Below, piece by piece: positions 1-7,800 of a stretch of DNA of 11,517 nt (within the stretch, counting starts at the first letter, position 1; each line of letters opens with the position of its first letter). Below the pieces are notes generated by a model, which was given only the letters and a program-made list of their open reading frames with translations, was not told where the DNA came from and did no database searches. Source of the stretch: Fibrobacteria bacterium GUT77 (GTDB lineage: Bacteria > Fibrobacterota > Chitinivibrionia > Chitinivibrionales > Chitinispirillaceae); the NCBI GenBank assembly GCA_001462255.1, contig LIUJ01000239.1, positions 254 to 11,770 on the forward strand, written 5' to 3'. A program made the translations under genes and the position numbers.

Positions 1-51
1 TACATCGTCATTGTTAAATAAAAATCAACGTTTAAAATAGACTGTTATTCA

Positions 52-1215
52 TCACATCAAATGCCTCATGGCCCAAACGATTCTCGGAAACCTACTCAGG
101 CTCAACGCGAAAATTTTCGCCATCGACACCTTGTCCGCCGAAAGTTTTTTTAGCGTCTCGGCGGCCGTGTCGTAATCCTCGTCCGGGACCTTGGCCAACG
201 AATCTTTGGCTTTGGCTAATTTCAAATGCCTCGCGCCGCGTTTTTCAAGCCACGCTCTTTCATAATCGGCGCATATCTTTTTAGTTTGCTTAAGACCCTT
301 AGCGCCAAGCATATCAAAGGCCGCGCTACCGGCCAACCCCCCGGACATCAACGCTTCCACTATACCGGCGCGGGAGATTGGGTTGGTCGCGTTCGCCGCA
401 TCGCCGCACTTTATCAGACCGGGGAGCGCTATGGCGCCCCTACGGTAGCCGCAGGGAATGCTTCCGGCAAAATATGTTTTGATACGGGCGCTCGGATAGT
501 TCTTGGCCAAAAAATCCCCCAAAAGAACCCGTATATTGATACCTTTAATATAATTTTTGCCCACCACCATACCGATATTCGCCGCGCCGCCGCCTCGCGG
601 GAAAACCCACGCGTAACCGCCGGGAGCAACCTTGCCGCCAACGTAAATATGCACCGCATCGTCCGCGGCGTCGACATTGTCGGCCACCACAAAATAGGCC
701 GGCTCCAAATCGTACGGCTTCCAACAAATATTCTCGCCCCGACCAAGAAGCGCCACCGGACCGGAAGCGTCTATTACTACGCGCGCCGATACGGTCTCCC
801 CGGTATCAAGTGAAACAACCCGCCGACCGCTTCCGTCTATCCGCGACACGCCCGTAACCTTAACACCCAACCTAATTCCAACCCCGCGCCTTCGCAACTT
901 CCCCGCCAAATCGCTCTGCATCCTCGCCCGATCTATTATAAAACCCTTGTTCGCGTCGGTATAAGAAACGCAAGCGCCGCTCGGAGCGTAAAAATTCGCC
1001 TTACTTACAACCAAACGTATCCACGCCGGATCAACCTCTATAGCCTCCTCAAAACCGAGCCGCCCCACACCCTCCGCGCAAGGGATAGGTCTCTCCCACG
1101 GAACGGTCTTATCTATGAGCGACACCGAGAGAGAGGACGATATGGATGTCAGGTGCAGACCGGCGCACAACCCCGCCGGCCCGGCGCCTACAATCACCGC
1201 GTCGCAATCCCTCAT
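52..1215 (-). CDS. Geranylgeranyl reductase family FAD-dependent oxidoreductase
   Basis: Predicted FAD flavoprotein of about 387 residues, in the family that includes archaeal geranylgeranyl reductases and FixC-like oxidoreductases. Visible landmarks are the dinucleotide-binding GAGPAG at residues 10-15 after a short beta strand, CAEGV at 46-50, a DR motif at 95-96, IDASGP at 148-153, the GGR-like stretch PGGYAWVFPRGGG at 198-210, and the second FAD motif GDAA at 271-274. There is no C-terminal ferredoxin domain, so it is not a full ETF-quinone oxidoreductase, and no membrane segment is obvious. The ATG chosen lies one base after the stop of the acyl-CoA dehydrogenase gene (TAAgATG). A TTG at 1224 gives three more residues and sits nearer the AAGGAAG at 1228-1234, so it remains possible. 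The tight coupling suggests joint function with the dehydrogenase. The substrate is unknown: isoprenoid saturation or electron exchange are both possible. Confidence 0.85.
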   Translation of the reverse strand: MRDCDAVIVGAGPAGLCAGLHLTSISSSLSVSLIDKTVPWERPIPCAEGVGRLGFEEAIEVDPAWIRLVVSKANFYAPSGACVSYTDANKGFIIDRARMQSDLAGKLRRRGVGIRLGVKVTGVSRIDGSGRRVVSLDTGETVSARVVIDASGPVALLGRGENICWKPYDLEPAYFVVADNVDAADDAVHIYVGGKVAPGGYAWVFPRGGGAANIGMVVGKNYIKGINIRVLLGDFLAKNYPSARIKTYFAGSIPCGYRRGAIALPGLIKCGDAANATNPISRAGIVEALMSGGLAGSAAFDMLGAKGLKQTKKICADYERAWLEKRGARHLKLAKAKDSLAKVPDEDYDTAAETLKKLSADKVSMAKIFALSLSRFPRIVWAMRHLM

Positions 1216-1216
1216 C

Positions 1217-2368
1217 TTACCCAACGGCTTCCTTAATCAACTGCAACGCAATCTCGTTCCGCTGTATCTGGTTCGTACCCTCGTATATCTGCGTAATTTT
1301 CGCGTCGCGCATACGCTTTTCCATCGGATACTCCCGCATATAGCCGTAACCGCCCATAACCTGCAACGCGTCCACCGTAACCCGCATCGCGACGTCCGAA
1401 CAGAAGAGCTTGCTCATCGCCGACTCCTTGGCGAAGTTCTTGGCTCCGGCGTCGATCATCCGCGCCGTGGCGTAAAGCAACGCCCGCGCCGCCTCCACCT
1501 CCGTCGCCATGTCGGCAAGCATGTGCTGAACCGCCTGAAACGACGATATCGTAGCGCCGAACTGCACGCGCTCGCGCGAATACTTCACCGCGTCTTCCAA
1601 CGCCCCGGCCGCTATGCCAAGCGCTTGAGAACCCACGCCCGGACGCGAATTGTTCAGCGTATGAATGGCCACTATCGAACCCATCCCCTCCTTACCTATA
1701 ATAGCCTCCTTGGGTATGCGGCAATCCTGAAACACGAGTTCCGTTGTGCTCGACGCCCGAATACCCATCTTATCCTCATGCTTGCCGAAGGTAAACCCAG
1801 GCGTCCCCTTCTCTATGATGAAACAGGAGATGCCGCGCGCCCCCTTAGCCGGATTCGTCTTCGCGAACACCGTATAAACCTGAGCGTTCTCCCCGTTCGT
1901 TATCCATTGTTTGGTACCGTTTATCACCCACTCGTTCCCCTGCAAAACGGCCGTAGTCCGCATACCCAACGCGTCGCTGCCGGCGTTCGCCTCCGTAAGC
2001 CCGAAAGCCGCGATGGTCTTGCCCGCCGCGATCCCCGGCAAATACTTCTTCTTCTGCTCCTCCGACGCGTGCAACAAAATAGGAAACGTACCCAGCGCCG
2101 TAGCCGCCATGGCCAGCGATATCCCGCCGTCAATCTTAGACAGCTCCTCCACGGCCAAACAGAGATCGAAGACCCCGCCGCCGTACCCGCCGTACTCCTC
2201 CGGTATGTAAAGCCCGCACATATCCGCCTCGGAGAGCGCCTTCACGATGTCCCAAGGAAATATTCCCTCGTGATCGTACTTTTCACGCACCGGCAAGATC
2301 TTCTTCCGCGCGATGTCTCGCGCCGTGTCGACAATCATCTGTTGCTCTTCAGTCAAGAAATAATTCAT
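1217..2368 (-). CDS. Acyl-CoA dehydrogenase
   Basis: FAD-dependent acyl-CoA dehydrogenase of 383 residues, the usual length for short/medium-chain soluble members. The family oxidises acyl-CoA to trans-2-enoyl-CoA and passes electrons to ETF. Visible features: N-terminal helical domain starting NYFLTEEQQ; signature 1 LTEANAGSD at 124-132; WITNG at 155-159; SRPGVGSQALGIA at 241-253; RVQFGATISSFQAVQH at 267-282; signature 2 around QVMGGYGYMREYPMEKR at 336-352; and IYEGTNQIQR at 361-370, where Glu363 is at the catalytic-base position of butyryl-CoA dehydrogenases. The second ATG is chosen because AGGGG lies 7 bases before it and only 1 base before the first ATG (2374). It follows rnc by 68 bases and abuts the flavoprotein gene. 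No ETF gene is visible. Family assignment is firm; chain length and physiological direction are not. Confidence 0.96.
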   Translation of the reverse strand: MNYFLTEEQQMIVDTARDIARKKILPVREKYDHEGIFPWDIVKALSEADMCGLYIPEEYGGYGGGVFDLCLAVEELSKIDGGISLAMAATALGTFPILLHASEEQKKKYLPGIAAGKTIAAFGLTEANAGSDALGMRTTAVLQGNEWVINGTKQWITNGENAQVYTVFAKTNPAKGARGISCFIIEKGTPGFTFGKHEDKMGIRASSTTELVFQDCRIPKEAIIGKEGMGSIVAIHTLNNSRPGVGSQALGIAAGALEDAVKYSRERVQFGATISSFQAVQHMLADMATEVEAARALLYATARMIDAGAKNFAKESAMSKLFCSDVAMRVTVDALQVMGGYGYMREYPMEKRMRDAKITQIYEGTNQIQRNEIALQLIKEAVG

Positions 2369-2375
2369 GTCCATG

Positions 2376-2380
2376 CCCCT
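2376..2380 (-). promoter_or_regulatory. Ribosome binding site deciding the acyl-CoA dehydrogenase start
   Basis: AGGGG on the minus strand. The gene opens ATG-GAC-ATG. The spacing is 1 base to the first ATG and 7 bases to the second, so the second ATG (2368) is the more likely initiator. Confidence 0.55.
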
Positions 2381-2436
2381 TTTTTTATTTTTGGAGTTTA
2401 TTTTTATAACGAAGTAATGTCTATGTTCATCCGCCC

Positions 2437-3210
2437 CTATTGCGCGGCAATCTTCGCTTTGTCGTAGTTCGCCGCCCCGTTTTGCGCCGCCGCCTGCTGC
2501 GCCGCCTTTTTACTCGGCCCCGCCCCCTCCCCCAACTCCGTACCGCCCACATACACCTTCACCGTAAAACGCTTAGCGTGGTCGGGACCCTCCGCCTCCG
2601 TAGTCACGTAACGCGGTATCCCAAACCCGTCCTTCTGCGACATCTCCAATATTCTGCTCTTGTAGTTGACATTGTTCGCGTCCCCCCAAAACGCGCCTAT
2701 CCGCCCAAAAAGACAACGCGCCAAAAAGCCCCTCACCGCGCTCAACCCGCCGTCCAAATATATGGCCCCGCACACCGCCTCAAACGCGTTAGACACGGTG
2801 GAACAACGACTGCGCCCCCCCGATCTCTCCTCTGCCGCGCTCATAACCAAGTAATCCCCAAAACGCAACCCCAACGCAACCTCGCCCAATATCTTACGAC
2901 TAACCACCAAAGATTTTATCTTGGACAAATACCCCTCACTGTTATCGGGATACGCCCCGTAAAGATACTCGGTAACGAGACAGTTGACAAAAGAATCCCC
3001 CAAAAACTCCAACCGCTCGTTGGACAACGCCCCCGCGGAATCCTCCTGCCCCGCGAATGACTTGTGCGTAAGAGCCAACCGGAGCAACGCCGGATCCCTA
3101 AACCTATAGCCTATAACCCCCTGAAACTCCTCCAACCGCGAATCCCCGCGGCCTTTATTAACACCCGAAAAGAACCCCTTGCAAAATTCCAGCAAACGTC
3201 CCATCGTCAA
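2437..3210 (-). CDS. rnc: Ribonuclease III
   Basis: Double-strand-specific endoribonuclease that processes rRNA precursors and other structured RNAs, 257 residues. The RNase III domain carries the signature NERLEFLGD at 64-72, with Glu65, Glu68 and Asp72 matching E. coli Glu38, Glu41 and Asp45. The second metal-site segment reads SNAFEAVCGAIYLDGG at 140-155: Glu144 matches the essential E. coli Glu117, but the position of Asp114 is Asn141. A full double-stranded-RNA-binding domain covers about 183-248, ending in the typical Lys/Ala-rich helix KKAAQQAAAQ. A TTG start is chosen because GGAG at 3219-3222 lies 8 bases upstream of it; the in-frame ATG at 3204 is 14 bases away and is the alternative (255 residues). 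It lies 90 bases after fabF, a common fabF-rnc arrangement. Confidence 0.97.
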   Translation of the reverse strand: MTMGRLLEFCKGFFSGVNKGRGDSRLEEFQGVIGYRFRDPALLRLALTHKSFAGQEDSAGALSNERLEFLGDSFVNCLVTEYLYGAYPDNSEGYLSKIKSLVVSRKILGEVALGLRFGDYLVMSAAEERSGGRSRCSTVSNAFEAVCGAIYLDGGLSAVRGFLARCLFGRIGAFWGDANNVNYKSRILEMSQKDGFGIPRYVTTEAEGPDHAKRFTVKVYVGGTELGEGAGPSKKAAQQAAAQNGAANYDKAKIAAQ

Positions 3211-3300
3211 TAGATTCTCTCCGTATTAACGGTTTTTCCCATATATGTATACATCAATCAACTCAACGTCTTTCGTATATCCAAAGCCGACAACGCATAT

Positions 3301-4542
3301 CTACCCGTCATATTTCCCCACTATCACCGACGCGTTGTGCCCGCCGAACCCGAACGTATTGCTCATCGCGTACCGCACCGGCCTCTTTACCGCCGCGTTT
3401 GGCGTATAATTCAACGCGCACTCCGGATCCGGATCTTCATAATTTATGGTAGGTGGAATAATTCCGTCCCTTATGGCAAAGAGCGAGGCCACAAACTCCA
3501 CCCCGCCCGACGCTCCAAGCAAATGGCCGGTCATGGACTTGGTCGAGCTTATGTTGACCCTCTTCGCCGCCTCCCCGAATACGCGCTCAATGGCGATGGA
3601 TTCGTACTTGTCGTTTAGCGGCGTGGACGTCCCGTGCGCGTTGATGTAATCTATGTCGCCCACCGCCACCCCCGCGCTCGCAAGCGCCATACGCATCGCC
3701 CCCTGAGCCCCCTCGCCGTCCGGCGCCGGATGAGTCAGGTGGAACGCGTCGCCGGTCGCGCCGTAACCCAACATCTCCCCGTATATCTTGGCACCACGGG
3801 CAAGCGCCCGCGAAAGTTCCTCCAAAATCACCACCCCCGACCCCTCGCCCATAACGAACCCGTCGCGCTTGGCGTCAAACGGCGAACTCGCCCTCCGCGG
3901 CGTGTCGTTGCGCGTCGACATAGCCTTCATCGAACAGAAGCCGGCAAAGGAAAGCGGCGTAATCGCGGCCTCCGTACCACCGGCAACCGCGGCGTCCATC
4001 ATCCCGCAACGTATCATCATAAACGCGTCGCCGAGGGAGTGCGACGCCGAGGCGCAGGCGCTAACCACCGAGTAATTCGGCCCCTTTAGCCCGTGCGCCA
4101 TGGATATGCAACCCGCCGGCATATCCGTTATCATCATAGGTATCAAAAACGGAGACACCCGCCCCGGCCCCCTATCCAACAACTTTATGTGCTCGGCCTC
4201 CATGGTGTGCAACCCGCCCACCCCGGAACCCACAATGACGCCTATCCGCTCCAAATTCTCGCTCGCGAGATTAAGCCCGGAGTCCTCAAGCGCCATACGC
4301 GCCGCCACGAGCCCCAAAAGAATAGCCCTGTCGCTACGCCGCACATCCTTGGGATCAACGTAACGGGTAAAGTCGAGATCCCTCACCTCGCCGGCAATCT
4401 TCGTGGGAAAATCGCTCACGTCAAACGCCGTCACGGCGTCGATACCCGACCGCCCCGCGCAAAGCGCCTCCCAAAACGACTCGGCGTCATTCCCGACGGG
4501 ACTCGTTACGCCAACCCCCGTAACCACTACCCTTCTATACAT
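3301..4542 (-). CDS. fabF: 3-oxoacyl-[ACP] synthase II (beta-ketoacyl-ACP synthase II)
   Basis: Condensing enzyme that extends acyl-ACP with malonyl-ACP in the cytosolic type II system, 413 residues, the normal FabF length. The Cys-His-His triad is complete and numbered as in E. coli FabF: Cys163 in VSACASASHS, His303 in NAHGTSTPLND and His340 in STKSMTGHLLGASG, with Lys335 also present. The C-terminal SNTFGFGGHN at 394-403 holds the gating Phe and glycine-rich turn. The ATG start has a near-perfect GGAGG six bases upstream. It lies 119 bases downstream of acpP and 90 bases upstream of rnc. It is FabF rather than FabB by overall sequence and its place beside acpP. No frameshift or missing residue is seen. 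Confidence 0.98.
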   Translation of the reverse strand: MYRRVVVTGVGVTSPVGNDAESFWEALCAGRSGIDAVTAFDVSDFPTKIAGEVRDLDFTRYVDPKDVRRSDRAILLGLVAARMALEDSGLNLASENLERIGVIVGSGVGGLHTMEAEHIKLLDRGPGRVSPFLIPMMITDMPAGCISMAHGLKGPNYSVVSACASASHSLGDAFMMIRCGMMDAAVAGGTEAAITPLSFAGFCSMKAMSTRNDTPRRASSPFDAKRDGFVMGEGSGVVILEELSRALARGAKIYGEMLGYGATGDAFHLTHPAPDGEGAQGAMRMALASAGVAVGDIDYINAHGTSTPLNDKYESIAIERVFGEAAKRVNISSTKSMTGHLLGASGGVEFVASLFAIRDGIIPPTINYEDPDPECALNYTPNAAVKRPVRYAMSNTFGFGGHNASVIVGKYDG

Positions 4543-4661
4543 AAAAAACCTCCGTGACCGTCAATCCCATTCCCAAACACGCGAAAGGAGCCTCCCCCCA
4601 AAAAACGAGACGCTCCGAATCCCGCGCCACGCATACCGTTCGCCCACAACAGCCCAAAATA

Positions 4662-4898
4662 CTATGGCTTTGCCTTGTTTATGTAGTCGACGGCGTCCTG
4701 AACGGTACGCAACTTGTCGTTGTCCTCGTCGGGGATAGACACGCCGAACTCCTCCTCCAAGTCCATTACAAGCTCCACAAGGTCGAGAGAATCCGCGCCC
4801 AAGTCGCCGATAAACGCCGACGAGGGCAGAATTTTGTCCTCGCTCACGCTCAACCTTCCGGCAATGATTTTCTTAACCTTTGATTCGACTTCACTCAT
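4662..4898 (-). CDS. acpP: Acyl carrier protein
   Basis: Small acidic carrier of 78 residues that holds growing acyl chains on a 4'-phosphopantetheine arm and shuttles them among FabD, FabH, FabG, FabF and PlsX. The attachment site is Ser37 in LGADSLDLVELVMDLEEEFG, an excellent match to the AcpP consensus, followed by the acidic recognition helix II. The C-terminal helix TVQDAVDYI is typical. The ATG start is preceded by AGGAG at a spacing of 6 bases. Spacers of 86 bases to fabG and 119 bases to fabF are longer than elsewhere in the operon. Such gaps could hold processing or attenuation signals for this highly expressed product, but no convincing terminator or promoter was found in them. Confidence 0.98.
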   Translation of the reverse strand: MSEVESKVKKIIAGRLSVSEDKILPSSAFIGDLGADSLDLVELVMDLEEEFGVSIPDEDNDKLRTVQDAVDYINKAKP

Positions 4899-4984
4899 TT
4901 TTGGCTCCTTTCAAAGAGTCTTTTTTGGGTTTATGTTTATGATTTTAATATCTATAATTAAGGGAAGGACTCCGCCCTACCCCA

Positions 4985-5731
4985 CTACATAACGAGACCC
5001 CCGTCCACAGTTATCACTTGGCCGGTTATATAGTCGGACAGGCTTGAACCAAGGAACAGCGCCGCGTTGGCCACGTCGTTGGGTTCTCCTAATTTGGCCA
5101 TTGGGATCTGACCGGATAGCTTTGCCTTCTCCTCGTCCGTCAACTTGTCGGTCATCGCCGTACGGATGAAACCGGGAGCTATGGCGTTTACGTTTATTGA
5201 TCTTGTGGCAAACTCTCTCGCCAACGTCTTCGTCAACCCAATCATGCCCGCCTTAGAGGCCGAATAGTTCACCTGGCCGGCGTTGCCCATCAAACCTACT
5301 ACGGAGGCTATGTTTATGATCTTCCCTCCCTTCGCCTTCATCATAGGCCTCGCCGCCTCCCGACAACACAGAAACGCGCTCTTCAGGTTGATGCTCAAAA
5401 CCAAGTCCCAGTCCTCCTCCTTCATCCGCATAATCAACCCGTCGCGGGTAATTCCGGCGTTGTTGACCAAAACGTCGATCTTGGAAAACGCCGACAACGC
5501 CTCCTCAAACATCTTCTTAACGTCCCCCTCCTTGGAAACGTCGGCCGCCAACGCCAACGTCCGATGCCCGAACTCCGACGCGATCTCCCCGGCCGTCGCC
5601 TGCGCCGTCGTCAAATCAATATCGCTTATCACCACATCGGCCCCGGCCTGAGCCAGCTTACGGGCAATCTCACGCCCAATCCCCCGACCCGAACCGGTTA
5701 CCAAAGCGGACTTCGTCGCCAAATCAATCAT
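4985..5731 (-). CDS. fabG: 3-oxoacyl-[ACP] reductase
   Basis: Short-chain dehydrogenase/reductase of 248 residues that reduces 3-oxoacyl-ACP to (R)-3-hydroxyacyl-ACP. The Rossmann motif TGSGRGIG is at 12-19, NNAG at 90-93, and the catalytic tetrad is Asn115, Ser143, Tyr156 and Lys160 (NYSASK). The C-terminal PGFIRTAMT segment and the terminal GQVITVDGGLVM match FabG. The oddity is the end of beta strand 2, VVISDID, which places Asp37 where NADPH-using FabG has a small or basic residue. In SDR enzymes an Asp there usually marks NAD(H) preference. The ATG start has only a modest GGGT Shine-Dalgarno. The place between fabD and acpP is canonical. Confidence 0.97.
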   Translation of the reverse strand: MIDLATKSALVTGSGRGIGREIARKLAQAGADVVISDIDLTTAQATAGEIASEFGHRTLALAADVSKEGDVKKMFEEALSAFSKIDVLVNNAGITRDGLIMRMKEEDWDLVLSINLKSAFLCCREAARPMMKAKGGKIINIASVVGLMGNAGQVNYSASKAGMIGLTKTLAREFATRSINVNAIAPGFIRTAMTDKLTDEEKAKLSGQIPMAKLGEPNDVANAALFLGSSLSDYITGQVITVDGGLVM

Positions 5732-5816
5732 TTTTTACCCTTTCATCTTATATTGTCATTAATTATCAAAATAAAAAATTCCCCGCGCTCAATACCAAAA
5801 TAATTCTCAAAATCCC

Positions 5817-6767
5817 TCAATTCAAATCCAATAATGAATATACGTTATTTACGCCGTCGCAAGACAAAATATTCATCTCCGGCACGCATTTTTTTACCAA
5901 ACCCTTAAGCACCGCTCCAGGCCCGACTTCGAGGCAACGCTCCGGGGAAAGCTCCGAAAGCGCCGCCATGGAATCCACCCAGCGCACCGGAGAGATCAAC
6001 TGCTTTATCAATAATTCTTTTAGTACGGACGGGTCGGTTTCGGGTTTGGCCGTAACATTCGCGATTACGGGGCAACGGGGCGCGGAAAACTTCACGGACT
6101 CAAGCGCGGCCGCCAACTTCTCCGCCGCCGGTCGCATAAGCGGGGAGTGAAAGGCGCCGCTCACCGGCAACAACATCGCTCGCTTCGCCCCGGATGCCTT
6201 GAGCAACTCGCACGCCTCGCCCACGGCGGCGGACTCGCCGGATATCACCGTCTGCTCCGGCGCGTTCTCATTCGCGGTCACGACTATCCCGCTCCTCACT
6301 TGCGAAATAACTTCGGCTATCTTGTCCCGCTCCATCCCCAAAACCGCCGCCATGACGCCGGGATTCGCCAAACCGGCCGCCGCCATAGCCTCGCCGCGAG
6401 CGGCTACCAAACGCGCGCCGTCGGCAAAAGAGATCACGCCGGCGGCGTAGAGGGCGCTATACTCGCCCAAACTGTGGCCGGCCGTACACATCGGAACAAC
6501 ACCGCGAACGAACAACACTTCCGTAATAACGGCCTCAACCACAAATAACGCGGGTTGCGTGTTTTGCGTTTGGGTAAGCTCCTCCATGGGGCCGTTGAAG
6601 ATGAGATCGGTCAACTTACGACCCAAGATCGCGTCGGCCTCGTCAAAGAGAGCGCGACAGGACGGATACTCGGTATTGTCGTAAAAATCCTTACCCATGC
6701 CTACGGACTGGGAGCCTTGACCGGGGAACAACATCGCCGCATTTGTCGTTTTTGCTTGCGTTGACAT
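5817..6767 (-). CDS. fabD: Malonyl-CoA:ACP transacylase
   Basis: Transfers malonyl from CoA to ACP to supply the extender unit for elongation, 316 residues from the ATG used here. The N-terminal FPGQGSQ oxyanion motif is at 14-20, the nucleophile elbow GHSLGE holds Ser99, the malonate-binding arginine is Arg124 in VAARGEAM, and the catalytic His207 sits in SGAFHS. The C-terminal EVGPGAVLKGLVKK is typical. A TTG immediately precedes the ATG (TTG-ATG) and could be used instead. GGAG at 6778-6781 lies 7 bases from the TTG and 10 bases from the ATG, so the choice rests on codon preference. It follows fabH by 25 bases. All key residues are intact. Confidence 0.97.
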   Translation of the reverse strand: MSTQAKTTNAAMLFPGQGSQSVGMGKDFYDNTEYPSCRALFDEADAILGRKLTDLIFNGPMEELTQTQNTQPALFVVEAVITEVLFVRGVVPMCTAGHSLGEYSALYAAGVISFADGARLVAARGEAMAAAGLANPGVMAAVLGMERDKIAEVISQVRSGIVVTANENAPEQTVISGESAAVGEACELLKASGAKRAMLLPVSGAFHSPLMRPAAEKLAAALESVKFSAPRCPVIANVTAKPETDPSVLKELLIKQLISPVRWVDSMAALSELSPERCLEVGPGAVLKGLVKKCVPEMNILSCDGVNNVYSLLDLN

Positions 6768-6792
6768 CAATAATCATCTCCAAAAATAAAAG

Positions 6793-7767
6793 TCAGATTA
6801 TACAGACCGCGCTCCCTACCGTAAAACCTCCGCCTACGCCTACAAACAGCACGCGACTGCCTTGACGCACCCTACCGTCCCGCCACGCCTCTTCCAAGGC
6901 TATGGGGATCGACGCGCTGGAGGTGTTTCCGTACTTGCCTATATTTACCATTACCTTTTCTTTGGGTAGCTTTAACGTCTCCGCTATGGCGTTTATTATC
7001 CTTATGTTCGCTTGATGGGGTATCAGCAAATCAATGTCTTCCAACTCAATTCCGGCGCGTTTTACGGCTTCCAACGACGCTTCGCTCATCATTCTTACGG
7101 CTTGCCTGAATACCTCGTTGCCCTTCATTCTCAAAAACCGCTCCTCACCCCAGGAGGGCAGATATAGCAAATCGCCCATCTTACCGTCGGATAGGAGGTA
7201 GCTCGATATGACTCCGGCGGTGCCGGAGGTCGCTTTCAGAACAGCCACTCCGGCGCCGTCGCCGAACAGGATACAGGTACCTCTGTCACTCCAGTCCAAT
7301 GTCTTTGATATAACTTCCGTTCCCACCACCAACATAGTCTCGGCCTGACCGGCCGCGATCATGTTGCTTGCTACCGTGAGCGCGTAAACGAAACCGGCGC
7401 AGGCCGCGCTGATATCGAAGGCAAAGGCGCCCGTACACCCTAGATCGGCTTGCATGCGACAGGCCGTGGAGGGGAAAAAATTATCGGGCGTAAAGGTGGC
7501 CACCACAACACCGTCCACCTCGCCCGCCGACACCCCGGCGCGCTCCATCGCAACCCGCGCCGCGCGGCACCCCATATCCGCCGCCGTCATATCCCCCGGC
7601 GCGGAACGCGGCATATTGACCACCCGCCGCTCGCTTATACCCGTGCGCGTAACTATCCATTCGTCGCTTGTCTCCAAAAACGACTCAAAGCAACTGTTGG
7701 ACAAAACCGCGTCGGGCACGTAGGTACCCACGGACAAAATTTTCGCTCTTATTTTGGATTCGGACAT
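6793..7767 (-). CDS. fabH: 3-oxoacyl-[ACP] synthase III
   Basis: Initiating condensing enzyme that joins an acyl-CoA primer (often acetyl-CoA) to malonyl-ACP, 324 residues, the usual length. The Cys-His-Asn triad is complete: Cys123 in ISAACAGFVYA, His251 in PHQANIRI and Asn281 in YGNTSSAS. The C-terminal glycine-rich GVGGGFTVGSA at 310-320 is present. The primer preference (straight or branched) cannot be read from the sequence. The ATG start has no recognisable Shine-Dalgarno: the bases before it are AT-rich (GTTATAGATAAAAAA). Translation may therefore depend on an unstructured leader or on coupling with plsX, whose stop is 33 bases upstream. Confidence 0.97.
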   Translation of the reverse strand: MSESKIRAKILSVGTYVPDAVLSNSCFESFLETSDEWIVTRTGISERRVVNMPRSAPGDMTAADMGCRAARVAMERAGVSAGEVDGVVVATFTPDNFFPSTACRMQADLGCTGAFAFDISAACAGFVYALTVASNMIAAGQAETMLVVGTEVISKTLDWSDRGTCILFGDGAGVAVLKATSGTAGVISSYLLSDGKMGDLLYLPSWGEERFLRMKGNEVFRQAVRMMSEASLEAVKRAGIELEDIDLLIPHQANIRIINAIAETLKLPKEKVMVNIGKYGNTSSASIPIALEEAWRDGRVRQGSRVLFVGVGGGFTVGSAVCII

Positions 7768-7800
7768 TTTTTTATCTATAACTTAAAACATCTGCGTTTT

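Noticed and set aside
1115..2467. A 450-codon plus-strand ORF opposite the acyl-CoA dehydrogenase gene, longer than the gene itself
   Set aside because: It is Arg/His/Leu-rich with no recognisable motif and lies opposite a gene with complete family signatures. It is an antisense shadow of GC-biased codon usage.
3634..4089. Plus-strand ORFs opposite fabF, rich in Arg and Pro
   Set aside because: They are shadows of the fabF frame, which has its full catalytic triad.
4590..4625. Possible terminator or attenuator between acpP and fabF (a GGAGC...GCTCC pair with a T-run)
   Set aside because: The stem is only about five bases, the T-run falls inside the roughly 20-base loop and not after the stem, and fabF downstream must be transcribed with acpP.
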